DNA of 64,000 nt from Akebia trifoliata (lineage: Eukaryota; Streptophyta; Magnoliopsida; Ranunculales; Lardizabalaceae), in assembly GCA_017979445.1 (NCBI GenBank), contig CM030711.1:39300757-39364756 (forward strand), written 5' to 3'. Below the pieces are notes generated by a model, which saw only the letters and a list, made by a program, of their open reading frames with translations, did no database searches and was not told where the DNA came from. Positions 1 to 14,039 of the stretch are shown here, one piece after another (within the stretch, counting starts at the first letter, position 1; every line of letters begins with the position of its first letter). The position numbers were made by a program, and so were the translations under genes.

Positions 1-382
1 TTATCGTGCGCTCCCTTCTCCACAAATTATTCAAATTGTCGTGCAAGCTTATAGCACACCTTCATATTTTATTATTATCTATATATCAAAAACGATCGAA
101 GGAGGGGACTTGATAATGACTTTTTTGCCCTCCTAAGATATGTAAAGTTCCATTTATATCAAGGGCAAAATAGTCAATAAAATATCATGTTAGTCCTCTA
201 CGTGATGGATTCGTTTTAAATGATATATGCATGATGAAGGTTTTGGTGACGGTTGTTGAAATGACCATTTTGCCCTTTCTAATTCCTTGACTTCAAACTT
301 CAAATTTTATTGGAACTTGTATACTGTTTTAATTTTTGCCTTAAATTTAGAGGATTCTAATATTTTTTTTAATATTTTACAG
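1..382 (+). other. intronic sequence of PHO1, no exon seen
   Basis: The first 382 bases precede the acceptor AG at 381-382. They are AT-rich and show no PHO1 exon; the preceding exon (the LYRGLGLL region of the family) is not present, so it lies upstream of the window. Confidence 0.6.
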
Positions 383-3300
383 CTCATTGAATATGGTGGC
401 TTTTACAAAAATACTTAAGAAGTTTGACAAGGTAAGCACCAATATCAAAGGGTAATTTATGTTTTGATAATGGAAGGGGTATTTGGGTAAATTTATAAAA
501 GAGAAAGGTTAAAGTATTTCAACTATTTTCGGGTAATTCTTTTAGAAACTAAAAAATAAAATAAAATTAATAATTATCACCTCCATTTTCATTCTGTTAA
601 TGAAAATGGATAAAAGGAAAGAAAGAAAGAAGAGAAGTTAAAAGTGTAAATTATTTTGGGGTAACTTTTTAGTAACTAAAAGATCAAAAAATAAATAGTT
701 ATCTCCAAAAATTTTATTCTGTTAATGAGAGTGGTATTTGGATAAATTTGAAAAAAGTGTAAGACTTAAAGTATTTTGGGGTAATTTTTTGAATTAATAA
801 AAAATAATAATTATCACCTCCATATCAGTAAGAATAGGACGAAATTATTTTAGTTTAGTTTAAGTAATTTAAATTTCAAAAAAAAAAAAAAAATTCATAT
901 TTAAACATAGTTTTATACTTATATTGAAATTCAACTTTAAGATTTTAATTATAAATTTATAATTCGGATATATATATTTGTTTTCCTACAGGTGGCAAAC
1001 GAACGTGCTTCAGGAAGTTATTTGAAAGTAGTGAAGAGATCTCATTTCATCAGTTCCGACAAGGTATGGTGTAGTATAAGATGCCTTTTACAACAATATT
1101 CTAACGTACGCATATAGCATTGATGCGCACCACCTAATCCAAATCTAAAACATACAATTCACTATCTTATGAGCATCAAAATTGATGTTACCTCCATCAC
1201 ACCTAATCGTGTAGAGAATCTATTCTAAGAAGAACGAGAGAGGTATTTGTAAGTGAATCATCTCGGATAATATCTAGTCAAATCTACATCACTCGTTCGT
1301 TCTTGTCAAATCAGAAACTCTTATAAATATAAATAATTGTTAAGGGACGAGTCAACTAGGTTTTTGTGAGGGGCTGAGACGAGACGCGACACCGAGTTTT
1401 AGAATATTATATACGTAAGCCAGCTGTGAGGCATGTTTGGGTGCAGGGATAGGCTGGCATTTCCGTGCATGTGCACGGAAGGATGCTCATTAGGCACCAG
1501 GCGTGTTCTCGTATAAAAAGAAATAGAGCTTCTAACTGAATTAGGAGTTAACGTGCACCTCTGTCGAACAAGAAGAAGAAGTTAAAGTCCTCAACGCGCT
1601 TAACGAGAGTGAATGATAATATGCCACGTGGACCCCCACCCCCACCCCCACTTTCAAGTTTAATATAGACAACATCCAAGTACCGAAAGAATATCTGGCC
1701 GATTTTTGGAACCAAATATCTGGGCCGATTTTGGAATCTTGCTGTTTAGTCAGTTACTTTTGCTTTTTTCTAATTTTTTTTTTTTTTAATATTATAAAGA
1801 TTTTCAGATAAAAGTATATATTAAAAAAAAAGTATAAACATAATTTTTAAAAGGCTATTAGTGGCAGGCAAAAGATATATGAATGGAGAGAATAAGAATA
1901 TTGATTGAAGAAATAGCTTTGATAGATCTAATAAGTTTGAAAAGAAACACAATTAATGGTCAAATTGTATATAACACAACGTCAAGTCAAATATGAGTCA
2001 TATACAACAGTTGAATTTTGCAAAGAGTCGTGATAATTTGACACTCTTTTATAGACGTGTTTTGTTTGCACCCTTCTCAGTACCATAGATCCTTTGCTTT
2101 GAGACACACAAGAACAAATATTTATGATTATGTGAATTGTTAGGTTAGAGAGCGTATAGAAAAGAGCGTTTGTTTGTCATGATTCTTTTGATCCTGACTG
2201 AGCAAATGTGAAATCCAATGTTGGGATTGATCTTAGATATGTGTGACAGATATGTTAAAAAAAATTATAACTTTTTTAGTAATATATAAAGGATAAAATT
2301 TTAATATTTTCAAATAAAATTATTTTTTTAATGATTATTAAGGTCAATCTAACTCCTTACTTTTTTTTTTTTTTTAAAGACTTGAGTAGAGAATGTTAGG
2401 ACAACTTATGAAAAATATTTGATTTTGGATGTTGTTAACGTATCGTTGAATTCTTGAATATTAATGCCACCTATCTATGTGCCCCAGGGATGTAGACTAA
2501 AATATTTTAAGAATTCTAAATAATATTTTCATCATTGATCAATGAATTTTTAAATTGAGAGTTCAATCCTCATCCTTTTTAAAGCCTTAATTCGATCATG
2601 CAAAACAATTACTATTATTATTAGTATCTTTTCAAATCATGAATCCTAGAACATTGAGGTGTCATTTAGACAAACTCTATATGGTCCTTCAATCAAAGTA
2701 ACATTTTTCCCCGACACACAATCTTGACCATGTAACACGACATCCAATGATTGGGATTTTATGTGTATCGTCAAGGGCGGATTTACAATGGGGGCACTTG
2801 CCCCTCCCCGCTCCCCCTTCCCCCACCTCCATGATTTCAAAACTCGTCCAAGATCGATACGTATCGTCCGAGTTGTCTTGATATCAAAGAATAAACAAGA
2901 TGGATGCACAAGTCAATTTTTAGAGCTAGATTTAATACCTCACGTTCATTTTTTCTTTCAAATTTTGATGAGACATCTCAAATGTATCAGAAAACTCATT
3001 TGAAATGACTCGATATCGGGCATGGCCGAGACGAAATGCAAAATCAAGTTTTTAAAATCATGCCCCACCACATAATTTTTAAAACTTACATTATTCTCTT
3101 GAGCTTTTGATATATTTTTAGTATGCCCCCACAATTTTTGGACAGTTACCCCCACTCCCACTGATGACATTGCTACTTGACTTAAATCTTCTCTCATATA
3201 CTAATAAAAAATAACCTAAGTGTCTTTTTCTATAAACTCTTCATGTTCTTCAACCTTATCAAACAACCATAATTTGCCCTCACTACAAGAAAATCCTGAC

Positions 3301-6300
3301 TCTACCCCTTTGTACTGGATAACATATATCTCAATGATACTTATATCGAGGATAATTTTTGACCGTCAGAATTTTTTTTTAAAGAGGATCAAGATCGCAT
3401 GTTATTTCTTGAGTCAATGAAAGTTTATAAAGCATCTTAAGGTGGCTTGGGATACATTAAATATTATTAGATTTGAATATTATACCAATTTTGTGCTGAT
3501 GTGGTGGTGTGGGTGTGAATATGTTTGGCTAATTAAGGTTGTAAAGCTGGGGGATGAAGTCGAGTCCATCTTCACAAAGCACTTCGCCAACAATGACAGA
3601 AAAAAAGCAATGCAGTTCTTGAGGCCCCAACGTAACAAAGATTCCCACATTGTCACTTTTTTTGTCGGTAAGTATTTTTATATTTTATCCCTATTTCTTT
3701 TATTAAAAGTATTAATTTTAATTTGTTAATAATGGATTTAAATTCTAGAAAACTTGGTTGAGATCGAGATGAGTCATCCTACTCTCGAAGTCCATTGGGC
3801 AATTGTCCATCTTGTTTATGAAAAAGTGATCAACTTTTGATGAATTTATGATTTCGGCTTATTGTTCATTTAATTATCAAAACATGAACGATAACGAATT
3901 TGAAGGTTTTTAAAGTGATTATTTTGTATATTTAAAGTGACACTTTCATTTTAAACCTGCGAAATAATTATTTCGTTTTGAATTTCTTTTAACGAAAACG
4001 TGATTGTTCACATTTTGATAATTAAAATGAACAGTGAGTTAGAATTGTAAAATTTCAACTCAAAAATAGTAGTTCACCCTTTTTTTAAAAGGGTTAAAAA
4101 AAAAAAAAAGGTTTCATTTAAACTAAAATCAGTCATTTATTACGTATCAAATTATCAATGGTTTCTTTTTTATTGTGTTTCTAATATAAAAGCAAAATCA
4201 TTAATTTTTTGTGATTAAGAAAATTTTATAATAATTTAAATATCAAACGTTTTTATATCTTGAAATAAAATAAAATATTTTAAAACGGTTTAAAAAAATG
4301 GTTCGATGGTTGAAGAAAAAATCTGAACTTTTTTGATGGGGTTGTTGCAGGTTTGTTCACGGGTTGTTTTGTAACGCTATTCAGTGTGTACGCAATCTTA
4401 GCACACTTTTCTGGGATGTTCGCAGCTACATCCGAAACTGTGTACATGGAGACCGTTTACCCTGTTTTCAGGTCACCATTTCTCAACTTTGGTGGGACCC
4501 ACCACTTGCTTCTCACACTTTCCCACACTTATTACTTTTTTATTTTATGAAAAAACCATATAGAATCTCACTTGGAGTCGACCTGCTGTGCCGGTTGGCT
4601 CCAAGGTCTTCTTGACTGTTGTAGGCCAGTGCAAGCCCAATAGCCCAGAGACCTCAATGGCTAAGCCCAGACTTAGGGCTGGAAATAGATTGGGCTGGGC
4701 TGGGCCATGCAAATCAGACCCAACATTTAAATTTATAATCAGCTTTAATTTTCATAAAAAGTAAAAAATAATAGTATTAATTCTTGATTTATTTAAATAA
4801 TATAAGAGAAGAGAGTAGAATTAATAATGATAATTAATTGTGTCATGTGCAGTATGTTTGCTTTGCTTAGCTTGCACTTGTTTTTGTATGGGTGCAACCT
4901 TTTCATGTGGAGGAGCACTAGAATCAACTACAACTTCATTTTTGATTTCTCTCTAAGTACAGCCCTCAAGTATAGGGATGTCTTCTTGATCTGCACCTCT
5001 TTAATGACTGCTGTTGTTGGAGCCATGGTCATCCACCTCTTCTTAAGATCCACTGATATCGCCCCACATCACGTCGACGCCATACCCGGGATTCTCTTCA
5101 TGGTCAGTAATTAATTGCTACCCGATCCGGCCCCTTGATTTATAAATTGGACCTACCAAGGCCCAATATCTAAACAAGTCTAGTTATGGCCCATTGACAG
5201 CACCTATATATAACTGAAAACTTCCATGTTCTAGAGCTTTTGAAGCTAATTTTAAATCTCAATTTTCCATTTTTCCAGTTTTTTACAGGATTGCTCATCT
5301 GGCCTTCAAACACTTTTTACCGTTCAAGTCGATATTGTTTCCTTCGGGTGATTCGTAACATTATTTGTTCTCCATTGTATAAGGTAAACTTTCATTTTTC
5401 TTTTAAAAATATAAGGTTTAATCATAGATTGAGATTAACATAAATTTCCAAATAGATATAAATGAATTAATATTGTGATTTCTATATCACAGGTTTTAAT
5501 GGTAGATTTCTTCATGGCCGACCAGCTAACTAGCCAGGTGAACTTCTCATACTATTACTTTAATGTAAACTAGCTTTACCCAGCCATTTACTTAAATCAA
5601 TAGAAATTAATATAGAGAGATTCTATTAGCACACCCACTTTTACTTATAACACACAAATCTAATGTATACATATATAATTTCTTAAGGATTGATTTGAGT
5701 TGATCCAATTTGTGATTTGCCAAGTTTACTTGACATTTTGGTTCCATCAACCGATTTTTAAGTTGACTTGACATGAGTTTTAAAACTATGGTTAGACCTC
5801 GAATGATTAGTTATGTTTGCAGTAGAGATTGAAAAGCCGTGGTGCACCAGTAGCAAACTCAAACTCCAACCCTTGAATGGGTGGAGGCACAAGTTTGCTA
5901 AGAACAATATATCTTAAAATTGTTACCCTGTTTTTCATTATATTACAAACAAGTTAAAATGCTTTTTTTTTTTTCTTCTTCATAGATTCCATTGTTGAGA
6001 CACATGGAGTCTACAGCCTGTTACTTTCTAGCAGGAAGCTTCAAAACCCACCAATACGAAACTTGTCGCTCTAGCAAATTATACAAAGAACTTGCCTACG
6101 TAATCTCATTCATGCCGTACTATTGGCGTGCCATGCAGGTATATATTTTTTCTTTGGGCTATGGAAGCAAAAGATTAAAGAATCAGGATCCAGAAAGGTG
6201 TCTACATGACAAGTTTAAAACACATTGAGGTCCTAAACAAGCCATTTTTATATGGCACACAGCCCTGTGTGTATTAAATTAAAACCAAAACATGCCACTT

Positions 6301-7534
6301 AGACACCGTGTGTTACTCTAGGAACGAAACACCGTTCGGCTGGATCATGACTCAAGATTAGATAAAAATAAAAGAATAATATACAACTAAAAAAGGTGAA
6401 AGAGTAATATAAAAGAGTTAGGCTAGAAAGCCTTACTTTAAGGCTTCTTGACGCGCAATGTGGAAAACTATAGCCGGTTATCTTGTACCAGCTATAGCAA
6501 ATTTTCCTACAAGTGGTGTGTTCAGAAGCCTTAGTCACGCTAGAGGTACATACCCCCGACAATACAAATTTTGAAACTTCATTTATGCCTGCTAGACCCA
6601 TCTATCTGACTATATCTACTCACAAGTTTTTACTAATATATGATTTTTTTATGATGTATTGAAGTGTGCAAGAAGATGGTTTGATGAAGGTGACATCGAC
6701 CATTTGGCTAACTTGGGGAAGTATGTTTCTGCTATGCTAGCAGCTGGTGCAAGGCTTACCTTTGCCATGCAACCTACTAAGCTGTGGTTGTTCATAGTCA
6801 TAGCTACTTCTTCAGTGGCTACTGTGTATCAGTTGTATTGGGATTTTGTCAAGGATTGGGGACTTCTCAACCCAAAATCTAAATACTTTTGGCTTAGAGA
6901 TGAGCTAATCTTGAAGAACAAGAGCATCTACTACATCTCCATTGTGAGTTTCTCTCCATTTTTAACAAGATCTGCCAAGTTGTCATCTTTGTTATGTTCA
7001 TTTCTCGCACCTGTTTAGACATTTTTCTTCTTCAATTGCAAGGAAAAACCTCCTAAAAGAAAATTGTATTGTAGGCTTTGAACTTGGTTCTAAGACTTGT
7101 TTGGGTGGAGTCTGTCTTTCATTTCAATATGGGGACAATGGAGTATCGATTACTTGATTTTTTCTTGGCTTCATTGGAGATCATACGACGTGGGCATTGG
7201 AATTTTTACAGGTATGGTTCCAATTTCACTTATGTTATTAATTGATAAGTGAGATTTTTTATTCTTGTTGTTGGGTTATATATGTTTACAAGCTAGGCAG
7301 TAATCATTCTCAAATATAGCACAACTCTCTCATCTCTCATCTGGCTTAGCCAAATAATGTAAATCTTGTGTTTTCTTGTTTTCTGTTCATTGTATAGAGA
7401 TTCGAACTCACACTTGTGACACTAAATTAATATGTTTAAACAGGTTGGAAAATGAACACTTGAACAATGTTGGCAAGTTCAGAGCAGTTAAGACAGTTCC
7501 CTTACCGTTCCGTGAGATGGACTCTGAGGATTAA
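383..7534 (+). CDS. PHO1: PHO1-family phosphate exporter, C-terminal part (5' exons outside window)
   Basis: Multi-exon gene open at the 5' side. Exons read by eye: 383-431, 992-1063, 3538-3667, 4351-4471, 4853-5102, 5279-5383, 5493-5537, 5986-6138, 6665-6943, 7075-7211, 7444-7534. All have GT-AG borders and the phases join into 476 residues ending in TAA. PHO1 proteins have an N-terminal SPX domain and a C-terminal EXS domain and load phosphate into the xylem, from Golgi/trans-Golgi and plasma membranes. The part seen runs from the end of the SPX region ([32 protein letters not shown]) through the linker ([18 protein letters not shown]) into hydrophobic segments and EXS motifs ([62 protein letters not shown]), ending [15 protein letters not shown]1 proteins are usually near 780-800 residues, so about 40% is missing upstream. 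The acidic tail suggests the PHO1/PHO1;H1 clade, but this is not decisive. Confidence 0.93.
1064..3537 (+). other. large PHO1 intron with repeat debris
   Basis: A 2.5 kb intron between the SVKRSHF-type exon and the [10 protein letters not shown] exon. It has short homopolymer and CCCCCA tracts near 1637-1652. A degenerate stretch at about 2765-3200 contains CGTATCGTCCGAG-like words shared with the hAT-like MITE family at 13.3 kb. No coding sequence was recognised. Confidence 0.6.
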
Positions 7535-8740
7535 ACCATTACCAAGAAAAATGAACATAAGTCCCAGACACAAAGAAGAAGCAAGCAATGCTAATTACTC
7601 ATAGTTGGAGAAAGCGAATTTTCTCCAACAATGATGAGTTCTCGCTCATCATTCATCAAGGAGCTTATCAGAAGGGAACCGTAAGGTTCCTTTTGTAGCG
7701 AAGAATGGGCTGGGCACACCAGATGAAATTGGTTTCTCTTTTGTACATTTTCAGGTTTTCTTTTTTTGGGAGATGTATTGCATCTAATATGATTAATGGT
7801 ACTTCAACGTTAAGAAGGAAGTTTATGTGAAGTACATGTCTTGGCAAGGATATACAAAGCCTATCTTCATCAACTTATTTCAAATATTGGAGTTGGCAAC
7901 ATGAATCCCATTTCTCCCTTCAACTCTATTTAGAGTTATTATTTTTAAGGGGGTAAGATGGACTCGAACATGTGTCCTAGAAGTTGCATTACATATGTCA
8001 AACCAACTGAGACATGGGTTCAATCCTGTATGTGTCGAAGATAAACATACGATGGCTTACGTACTAGGTGCGTGTCCTGACACCTCATTGGCAGTCAAAG
8101 TAAAAAAACAAAAAACTCCAATTTCGTTTCTAATGAGTCCTGATCTTATTGTTTCAAGACTGAGCAGAACGGGGAAAAAGATTGACAAGTGTAGCAAACT
8201 CCAGTTGAAGTCATGGAGTTCATATTAAAATTTTATGTTATATCAACTTGGCAAGAGAATTTAAGTTTTCGATATAGGACTTTCTTCTTTTTTTTTGTTT
8301 TTCTTTTTTTGAGGTGGTGGGGGCTGAGTTATATCACCGAAAATAATTTAATATCTATACCTAAATAAATAAGGAATGAGTTTATTGTAAATGAATACAT
8401 GAGTGGGTTGTTCAACTGGGAAATACTAAAAAGAGAACCAACATTAAAAGGGCATGCAAGTACATCAATATTCATTTTTTTTCAGACATTCCTTGACACA
8501 TGACCAAGAAGATGATGCCATTGTTCCAATGATCATGTGATTATAGACCATGCTGTCTACTTCCCATTGCAAGCACTTTCCCCATTTACTGATCCTGTCA
8601 AAGAGAAGAGGATGTAAATTTATAGGACCACTAGATGCCATAACATGATCATATTCAACCCAAACATGATCATATTCTTCATGCTTCATGCCATAACATA
8701 ACCATTACCAGGATATTACTCAACATCATTCTATGTAGAA
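7535..8740 (+). other. PHO1 3' flank, including probable 3' UTR
   Basis: The bases after the PHO1 stop to about 7.8-7.9 kb are probably the 3' UTR; no clear polyadenylation site could be fixed. The rest, to about 8.7 kb, is AT-rich intergenic sequence with no recognised gene. Confidence 0.4.
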
Positions 8741-9250
8741 AAATAGGTCCAAGAAGCAACAATAACAATCATCAAAATAAAATACAAATCAAAGATAAAG
8801 AGAACAAGAAAGAATTTGCATGGTTCAGCAAGATTGCTTACATCCACGAGCGATGATGAAATCCTTAACACTATTTCCATGAAAGAGCAAGATTGCCACC
8901 TCACTTCCTCTCAGTAAAACTGAAATCTCCAAATTGAAATCCTAAAGCGAGTTGGCTATGAATTTTATATTCCATACAAAAAATGAAATTACTCCTATCG
9001 AAAAATGTTCCAAAATTGGCTTAGAGATGGACCCACGGTATCACTTCTTGTGTATAGTCCATTCTGCCGATATAGTACCAAGTACCAACAGAATACAAGA
9101 CAGAAACACAACATTCTGGTTATGGATGGCCATAGAAGTCAATGCACATTACTCCAGTTCGGCTTGATATCCGTGATTGAAACACAGCCAACACTCTTAA
9201 GTCGTATGATCACCTCTTTCATAGATCTAACAAGTGATTCGGCATATTCG
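8740..9250 (-). repeat. degenerate LTR-like fragment (copia-type), antisense
   Basis: Read on the minus strand, the segment around 8815-8850 (gtggatgtaagcaatcttgc, then a GAACCATG-like word) resembles the U5 end of plant Ty1/copia LTRs. A related word occurs at 48.74 kb in the opposite orientation. No coding region, primer site or paired LTR was found beside it, and the boundaries are uncertain. Confidence 0.35.
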
Positions 9251-9770
9251 GGAGTTTTTTTTTTTTTTTTTTTGTAATAGAACTTTGCCTATGTAGGATT
9301 TTTTTTTACACTACATTTCCAGTCACACATGCAAATAAAGGAGGGTTACATCAGTTTGGTAACTGGTGTAAAAAATAATCTCCACCTCTTAAGATAATTC
9401 CTAATGATAATGAAAGTTATATTTTGTAATAAATCTCAAAAATCACATCTCCTAATAATTCAATTATCTATATAATAAAACACAACGGTAGGTATCACTC
9501 TGTTAAAGTTTGGTGAGGGATAAAAATCCTATCCAGTTACAGTGGAGTAGGGCCGACACTACCCCCCACTTTATTGCCTTCTCTATTCATCCCTTCAACT
9601 TTATTATCTTTCTTCTCCCTCCTTTTCAATAATTTGCCTTCAATTTTACTATCTTTCTTCTTTTACCCTTTTAACCCCAAAGAGGATGCTTGTGCCATTC
9701 CTCAAGTATCATGCATTCTGATGATGATGCACAGTAATTGACTGAAAAAAGATGGAAAATTAATGGGCGT

Positions 9771-12700
9771 TCAGTTACCTTGAGAAAATGTTTTCTTGTT
9801 CAATGACTCAGCAATCTTCTTACTAAGGCAATAAGCTGTGGACTGAATGGTGATCATGGGATTGACCCCGATTGCACTAGGAAAAACACTAGCATCACAT
9901 ACATAGAGACCTTCCGCTTCCCAACTCTCCCCATTCTCGTCAACCGCTCCCTCATCCTCATTAGCACCCATTCTACAACTCCCCATCTGATGGGCAGAGC
10001 AATAGGTGGTCCAATGCTCACCCCTACCACTCGGCCCTCCCTCTGCTTTCACCGTGTCTAAGAACTCCTCCAACTCCTTTTCACTAATCCCTCTACATTT
10101 GATTCTCTGCCCATCGCTCCGATGAGTACCAACCTCAACTGCTCCCGCTGCAATTAAAATCCTCAGAGCTCGTCGTAGTCCCGTCTTCAAATTCTCTTTG
10201 TCTAACAGGTCTAATTTGTATCTTATCATTCCCTCCTCCTCCACTTCTCCCGATCCTTGATCCCTCACTAATGCAAACAAGTGAGCTGTCCTCGCATACT
10301 TCACAGTACTCTCCTTCATGCCAAGCCCACCCACCCAAGGGAACAATGCAACGAAAGAAGCGGGCCCAAGTGCGGGAGTCTCTATGATGGCCCGAACATC
10401 AGATTCCTCTGACACCACCTTATGTATCGACGTGATTAGTCCACCTTCAAAAGCTTTTCCTTTCAAGTCGGTTATTGATTCGGGAAAGTATCCCCACACC
10501 ATCAAAACAGGATGGAGACGCAGGTTTTTCCCAATGTTTGGGTTCTTCAACCCACTTGACATCAATAGAGGGGGTGTCAATAAAGACCCGCACGCCGAGA
10601 CTGTTATTTTAGCATGAATTTGTAGTCTTTTTGTGATATTTTTACTAGTGGTTGTTGCCATTACTCCCAAACATTTGTTCTTTTTAGTCCTCCCAAACTT
10701 GTTCGGTTCCAATATGAATCTCTCGGCTTTGCATCCAGTTATTATCACTGCACCGTAGTTCACAGCATCGACAAGCCAAGTAGAATCAGTTCCTCGTTTA
10801 TCACCGGTCCTACAACCATAACCGCACGAACCACAATAATGTTTCTCCGAGGAATTCCGTGGCACTGACTCGACTTTCAAACCAAGATTTTCGCACCCTT
10901 TTCTAAGGATTTGGTTCTGGAATCCTTCCTCTATAAATTTATCCGTGACTCCGATTCTCTTACACACGATATCCATGGCAGAAAGATAGTCGGAGCTCCC
11001 GAAGAGTGGAATTTTGTGGTCCACAGCCCACTCCTTGAGTACAAAACTCGGTGTTTTTATACAAGCAGACCAGTTCACAGCTGAACCACCACCAACCGTT
11101 GCTCCCGCAAATATCATCCATTTTCCATCAATCGTCGACAAGATTCCCCCAGATTCGTATAATTGATTCAAAGAGGGGCCCTCCAAAGATGAATAATCTT
11201 CGGGCACAAAGTAGTTCCCTTTCTCAATGACAACTACTTTTTGGCCTGAACTAGCTAGAACTGCAGCGGCGACTCCTCCACCACAACCAGAACCAACAAT
11301 GACGACGTCACATTCAATGTTGTAAAGGTTTTGTTTTGGGTCTTCTGTGACTTTGAGGCCTTTTTGGGAGAGGGACTCAACAAGAGTGGAGTCAGTCTCA
11401 TGTGAGGTCTCAACGATTCCCTTCTGAAGAGGCCTCTCCTTTCGGGTTTTGGTCGAGCTCTCGTTGGTGTCTACTTGATACCCAATTGCTTCCCATGCTG
11501 GGTTGTTAGAATTTTCATCAGTCTGCGACAAAAGGAGCGGAAAAACAAAGATTTAAATTAATCCCATAATCCATACAACATTATATTGAAGATGGACAAA
11601 GTTAAATGTTTATGAAATCAGTATCATAACTAGTCACAAAATTTCCAAAAATTAGGAAAGACATGGGTCATTAATTGCCAATTTTCTAAATTAATCGATG
11701 AATTGTTAAATCAATGAAAGAAAAAAAAATTCCCTAATCGACTAGGTCAGCCCTAACAGCCTCTTGAAATCCTAACTCTGTAATGCACCTATGTTATCGG
11801 TTAAAAACATCATTTTTATAATCCCTGAATTATTTTTGAATCTTTCCCGAATTAAACCGAACTGACCCCCCACCGGATTATTGCCAAAACCAAACTTAGT
11901 TACTATGATCATAACACAAAAAAATTTATGTAGGTGAGTGAACAATAGATTTAATGTACAATCCAAGAGATACCCAATTCTATATAAGACCTTCCCAAAA
12001 ATAACCAATTGCTATAATTAAAAAAAAATAATAAAAAAATCATCTAAGACTTGGAATATTATAGAAAATGACATGAAACTGACGCCCTATGAGGAAATTG
12101 ATCCTTGAATAATTTGCTAGTCAAATTTAAAACAAAAACCATGACAAAACGATGATGATGACGATGAAGATTGTAACAGAACTTTTAATAAATTATAATT
12201 CATAAACTATTCTTCAAACTTGAAAAAAATAAAAATCAGAAAGATAAACATGAAATACATAATCAAAGAAGAGTTTTTTCTTCATAGATAGATAAAGTCA
12301 TAAAAATACTCTTGAACTAAGCAACAGATAATTTTTTCTTAAAAATAGGTAGGCTTACCACAGAGAAGAAGATGAAGAAACAGAAGATTTTGATAATCAT
12401 AAAGACAATTCTGAGAGGTGCAAGATATGTTCGCCTTGACCATCTTTGGAGAACTTTCTCTCTCTTCTCTAAGGAAATATCTGTGAATTTGTTGATGAAT
12501 GGGAAAGCTAAACCAAAAGATAGAGTCCCACAGAGCAATAGAGTCCCCAATCTGGTTGAGAGTGCCTTTAGAACCAATCTCACTATGAACACAGCCTTTG
12601 GTAAACATCTTTTCACTAAAAGCTCTGCAACCTGTCAATTGCCATCCCCAATTTTAACACTAAAATATCATAAATAAAAATAGATAGATAGATAAACGTA

Positions 12701-13175
12701 TTAAGCTTGAAAAGCCCACCATTACACCTCTTCACCTCCTCCATTAGAACAATTTTATCACTAAAATGTCAGAGAGAAAGAGAGCCCGTTGAAGAAAAGA
12801 AAAGAAAAATTAAACCCACAGAAGAAGATAGCCCATACAAACTAAGAAGACTTCAAATATCCCAAATTAAACAAGAGACAAGAAATGAATCTACAAAAAA
12901 ACAAAAAAAAAAAACAAGTCCAGTACCTCATCAGGAATTGGTTCTTGAGAAGCAGAAGCAAGAAAGTAAGACTCAAGGGCCTTGGTTTGTGGTAGACCAC
13001 CATTGTAGCTGACATGGAGAGAATCTAATGGTACAGGAGGTATGAGGGTCTCACAGATAGAAGCCAATGATTGTAGCTCAGATGAAGACAACCCATGACT
13101 GTACTTCTCTTTCCTTCCTCCTCTCAGTAATGGATGACCCTCTCTTCTTCTTCCTTGAACCTTATCTTCCTCCAT
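9771..13175 (-). CDS. FAO: long-chain-alcohol oxidase (FAO), complete, three exons
   Basis: Exons (minus strand): 13175-12927, 12631-12359, 11522-9771; all junctions are phase 0 with GT-AG borders, giving 757 residues, normal for plant FAO proteins. These are membrane-bound flavin enzymes of the GMC oxidoreductase family that oxidise long-chain fatty alcohols to aldehydes with oxygen, making H2O2. Residues 1-83 hold the family N-terminus ([21 protein letters not shown]). Exon 2 (84-174) has two hydrophobic segments, about 98-121 and 156-174, fitting membrane anchoring. Exon 3 carries the FAD-binding Rossmann motif [11 protein letters not shown] near 248-257, the [12 protein letters not shown] motif near 314-325, and a C-terminal GMC domain with [11 protein letters not shown] (His about 685) and GVNPMITI (Asn about 728) as candidate catalytic residues. 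The start ATG at 13175 matches the usual family N-terminus. No frame break was seen. Other-frame ORFs in exons 2 and 3 are shadows. Confidence 0.95.
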
Positions 13176-13214
13176 TGTTGCACAACTTCGTTTGATAATC
13201 TCTAATGGATCAAA

Positions 13215-13223
13215 AATATATAA
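13215..13223 (-). promoter_or_regulatory. TATA-like element upstream of FAO
   Basis: TTATATATT on the minus strand, about 40 bases before the FAO ATG. This close spacing would leave a very short leader, so it may not be the real TATA box; transcript ends would decide. Confidence 0.25.
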
Positions 13224-13324
13224 TATTCGTGAATTTAATAAGAAACTTTTAGAGAGAGACAGAGACAGAGAGAGAGAAACAGACAGACAGACAGATTATA
13301 AGTTTAACAACTCTGAGTCTGAGC

Positions 13325-14032
13325 CATGGTTTTTAAACTCGGTATTTGGTCTCGTCTCGTTCACCTCTGATGCCGATTTGACTCGGACGATACGTCTCGT
13401 CGAGTCGAGTCGAGTCGTCTCGTTGAACATTGAAACAATGGTTTTTAAACATTTAAAAAATCTTCTGAAAAATTCAGGAGAATTGATTCCTATTAAGAAA
13501 TGAACCCCTCGAAAAATATAAAATTAAAAAAAAATTTCATAATATACCTATCAATCAAATTCAAGGTAATTAAATAAAACACATGTTTCCTAAAGATTAG
13601 TATAAATTTCTAATGAAAATATCATAAAAAAACTTCTAAAAAAAAATGAAATAAATTATCAAAAATACATTTAAGTATTTATCATAAGAAAGTAATAATA
13701 TCACTCAATAGCTATTGTTTGTAAAAATAAAATAGAAAATTTTCATTTGTAACTTTTTTTTCGCAAAACTCGATTGTCTCGGTTAACTCGGACGAGATTT
13801 TAAAAATCTCATTCGATACAACTCATTTATCTCGTGAGCTAACGTAATATATGTATTGTCTCGTATATCTTATTCGTATCGTCCGAGTTTTGCGAAAATA
13901 TCGTCCGAGACGACTTGCATATCTCACGATACGTGATTGTCTCATGACACATTGTGAGTTGGTCTCGTTAGACTTCGATACCGAGTTAACTCGGATGACA
14001 CGTCTCGGTCTCAGACAAGTTTAAAAACCATG
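13325..14032. mobile_element. hAT-like non-autonomous element in the FAO promoter region
   Basis: A 708 bp element bounded by inverted termini catggtttttaaact and aagtttaaaaaccatg. Flanks gtctgagc (13317-13324) and gtttgagc (14033-14040) form an 8-bp target duplication with one mismatch, as expected for the hAT superfamily. The interior is rich in CTCG/TCTCG words (for example gtcgagtcgagtcgagtcg near 13400) and codes for nothing recognisable. Related copies start at 14040 and 15633. Confidence 0.7.
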
Positions 14033-14039
14033 GTTTGAG

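Noticed and set aside
7980..8030. tRNA-like ggttcaatcct word
   Set aside because: No acceptor or anticodon stem can be formed around it.
10318..10617. Open frame of 99 codons on the + strand inside FAO
   Set aside because: Antisense shadow of the FAO GMC domain; the minus-strand frame carries the conserved motifs.
12339..12638. Alternative minus-strand frame across FAO exon 2
   Set aside because: Its peptide has no family similarity; the neighbouring frame continues exon 1 and 3 in phase and gives the FAO motifs.
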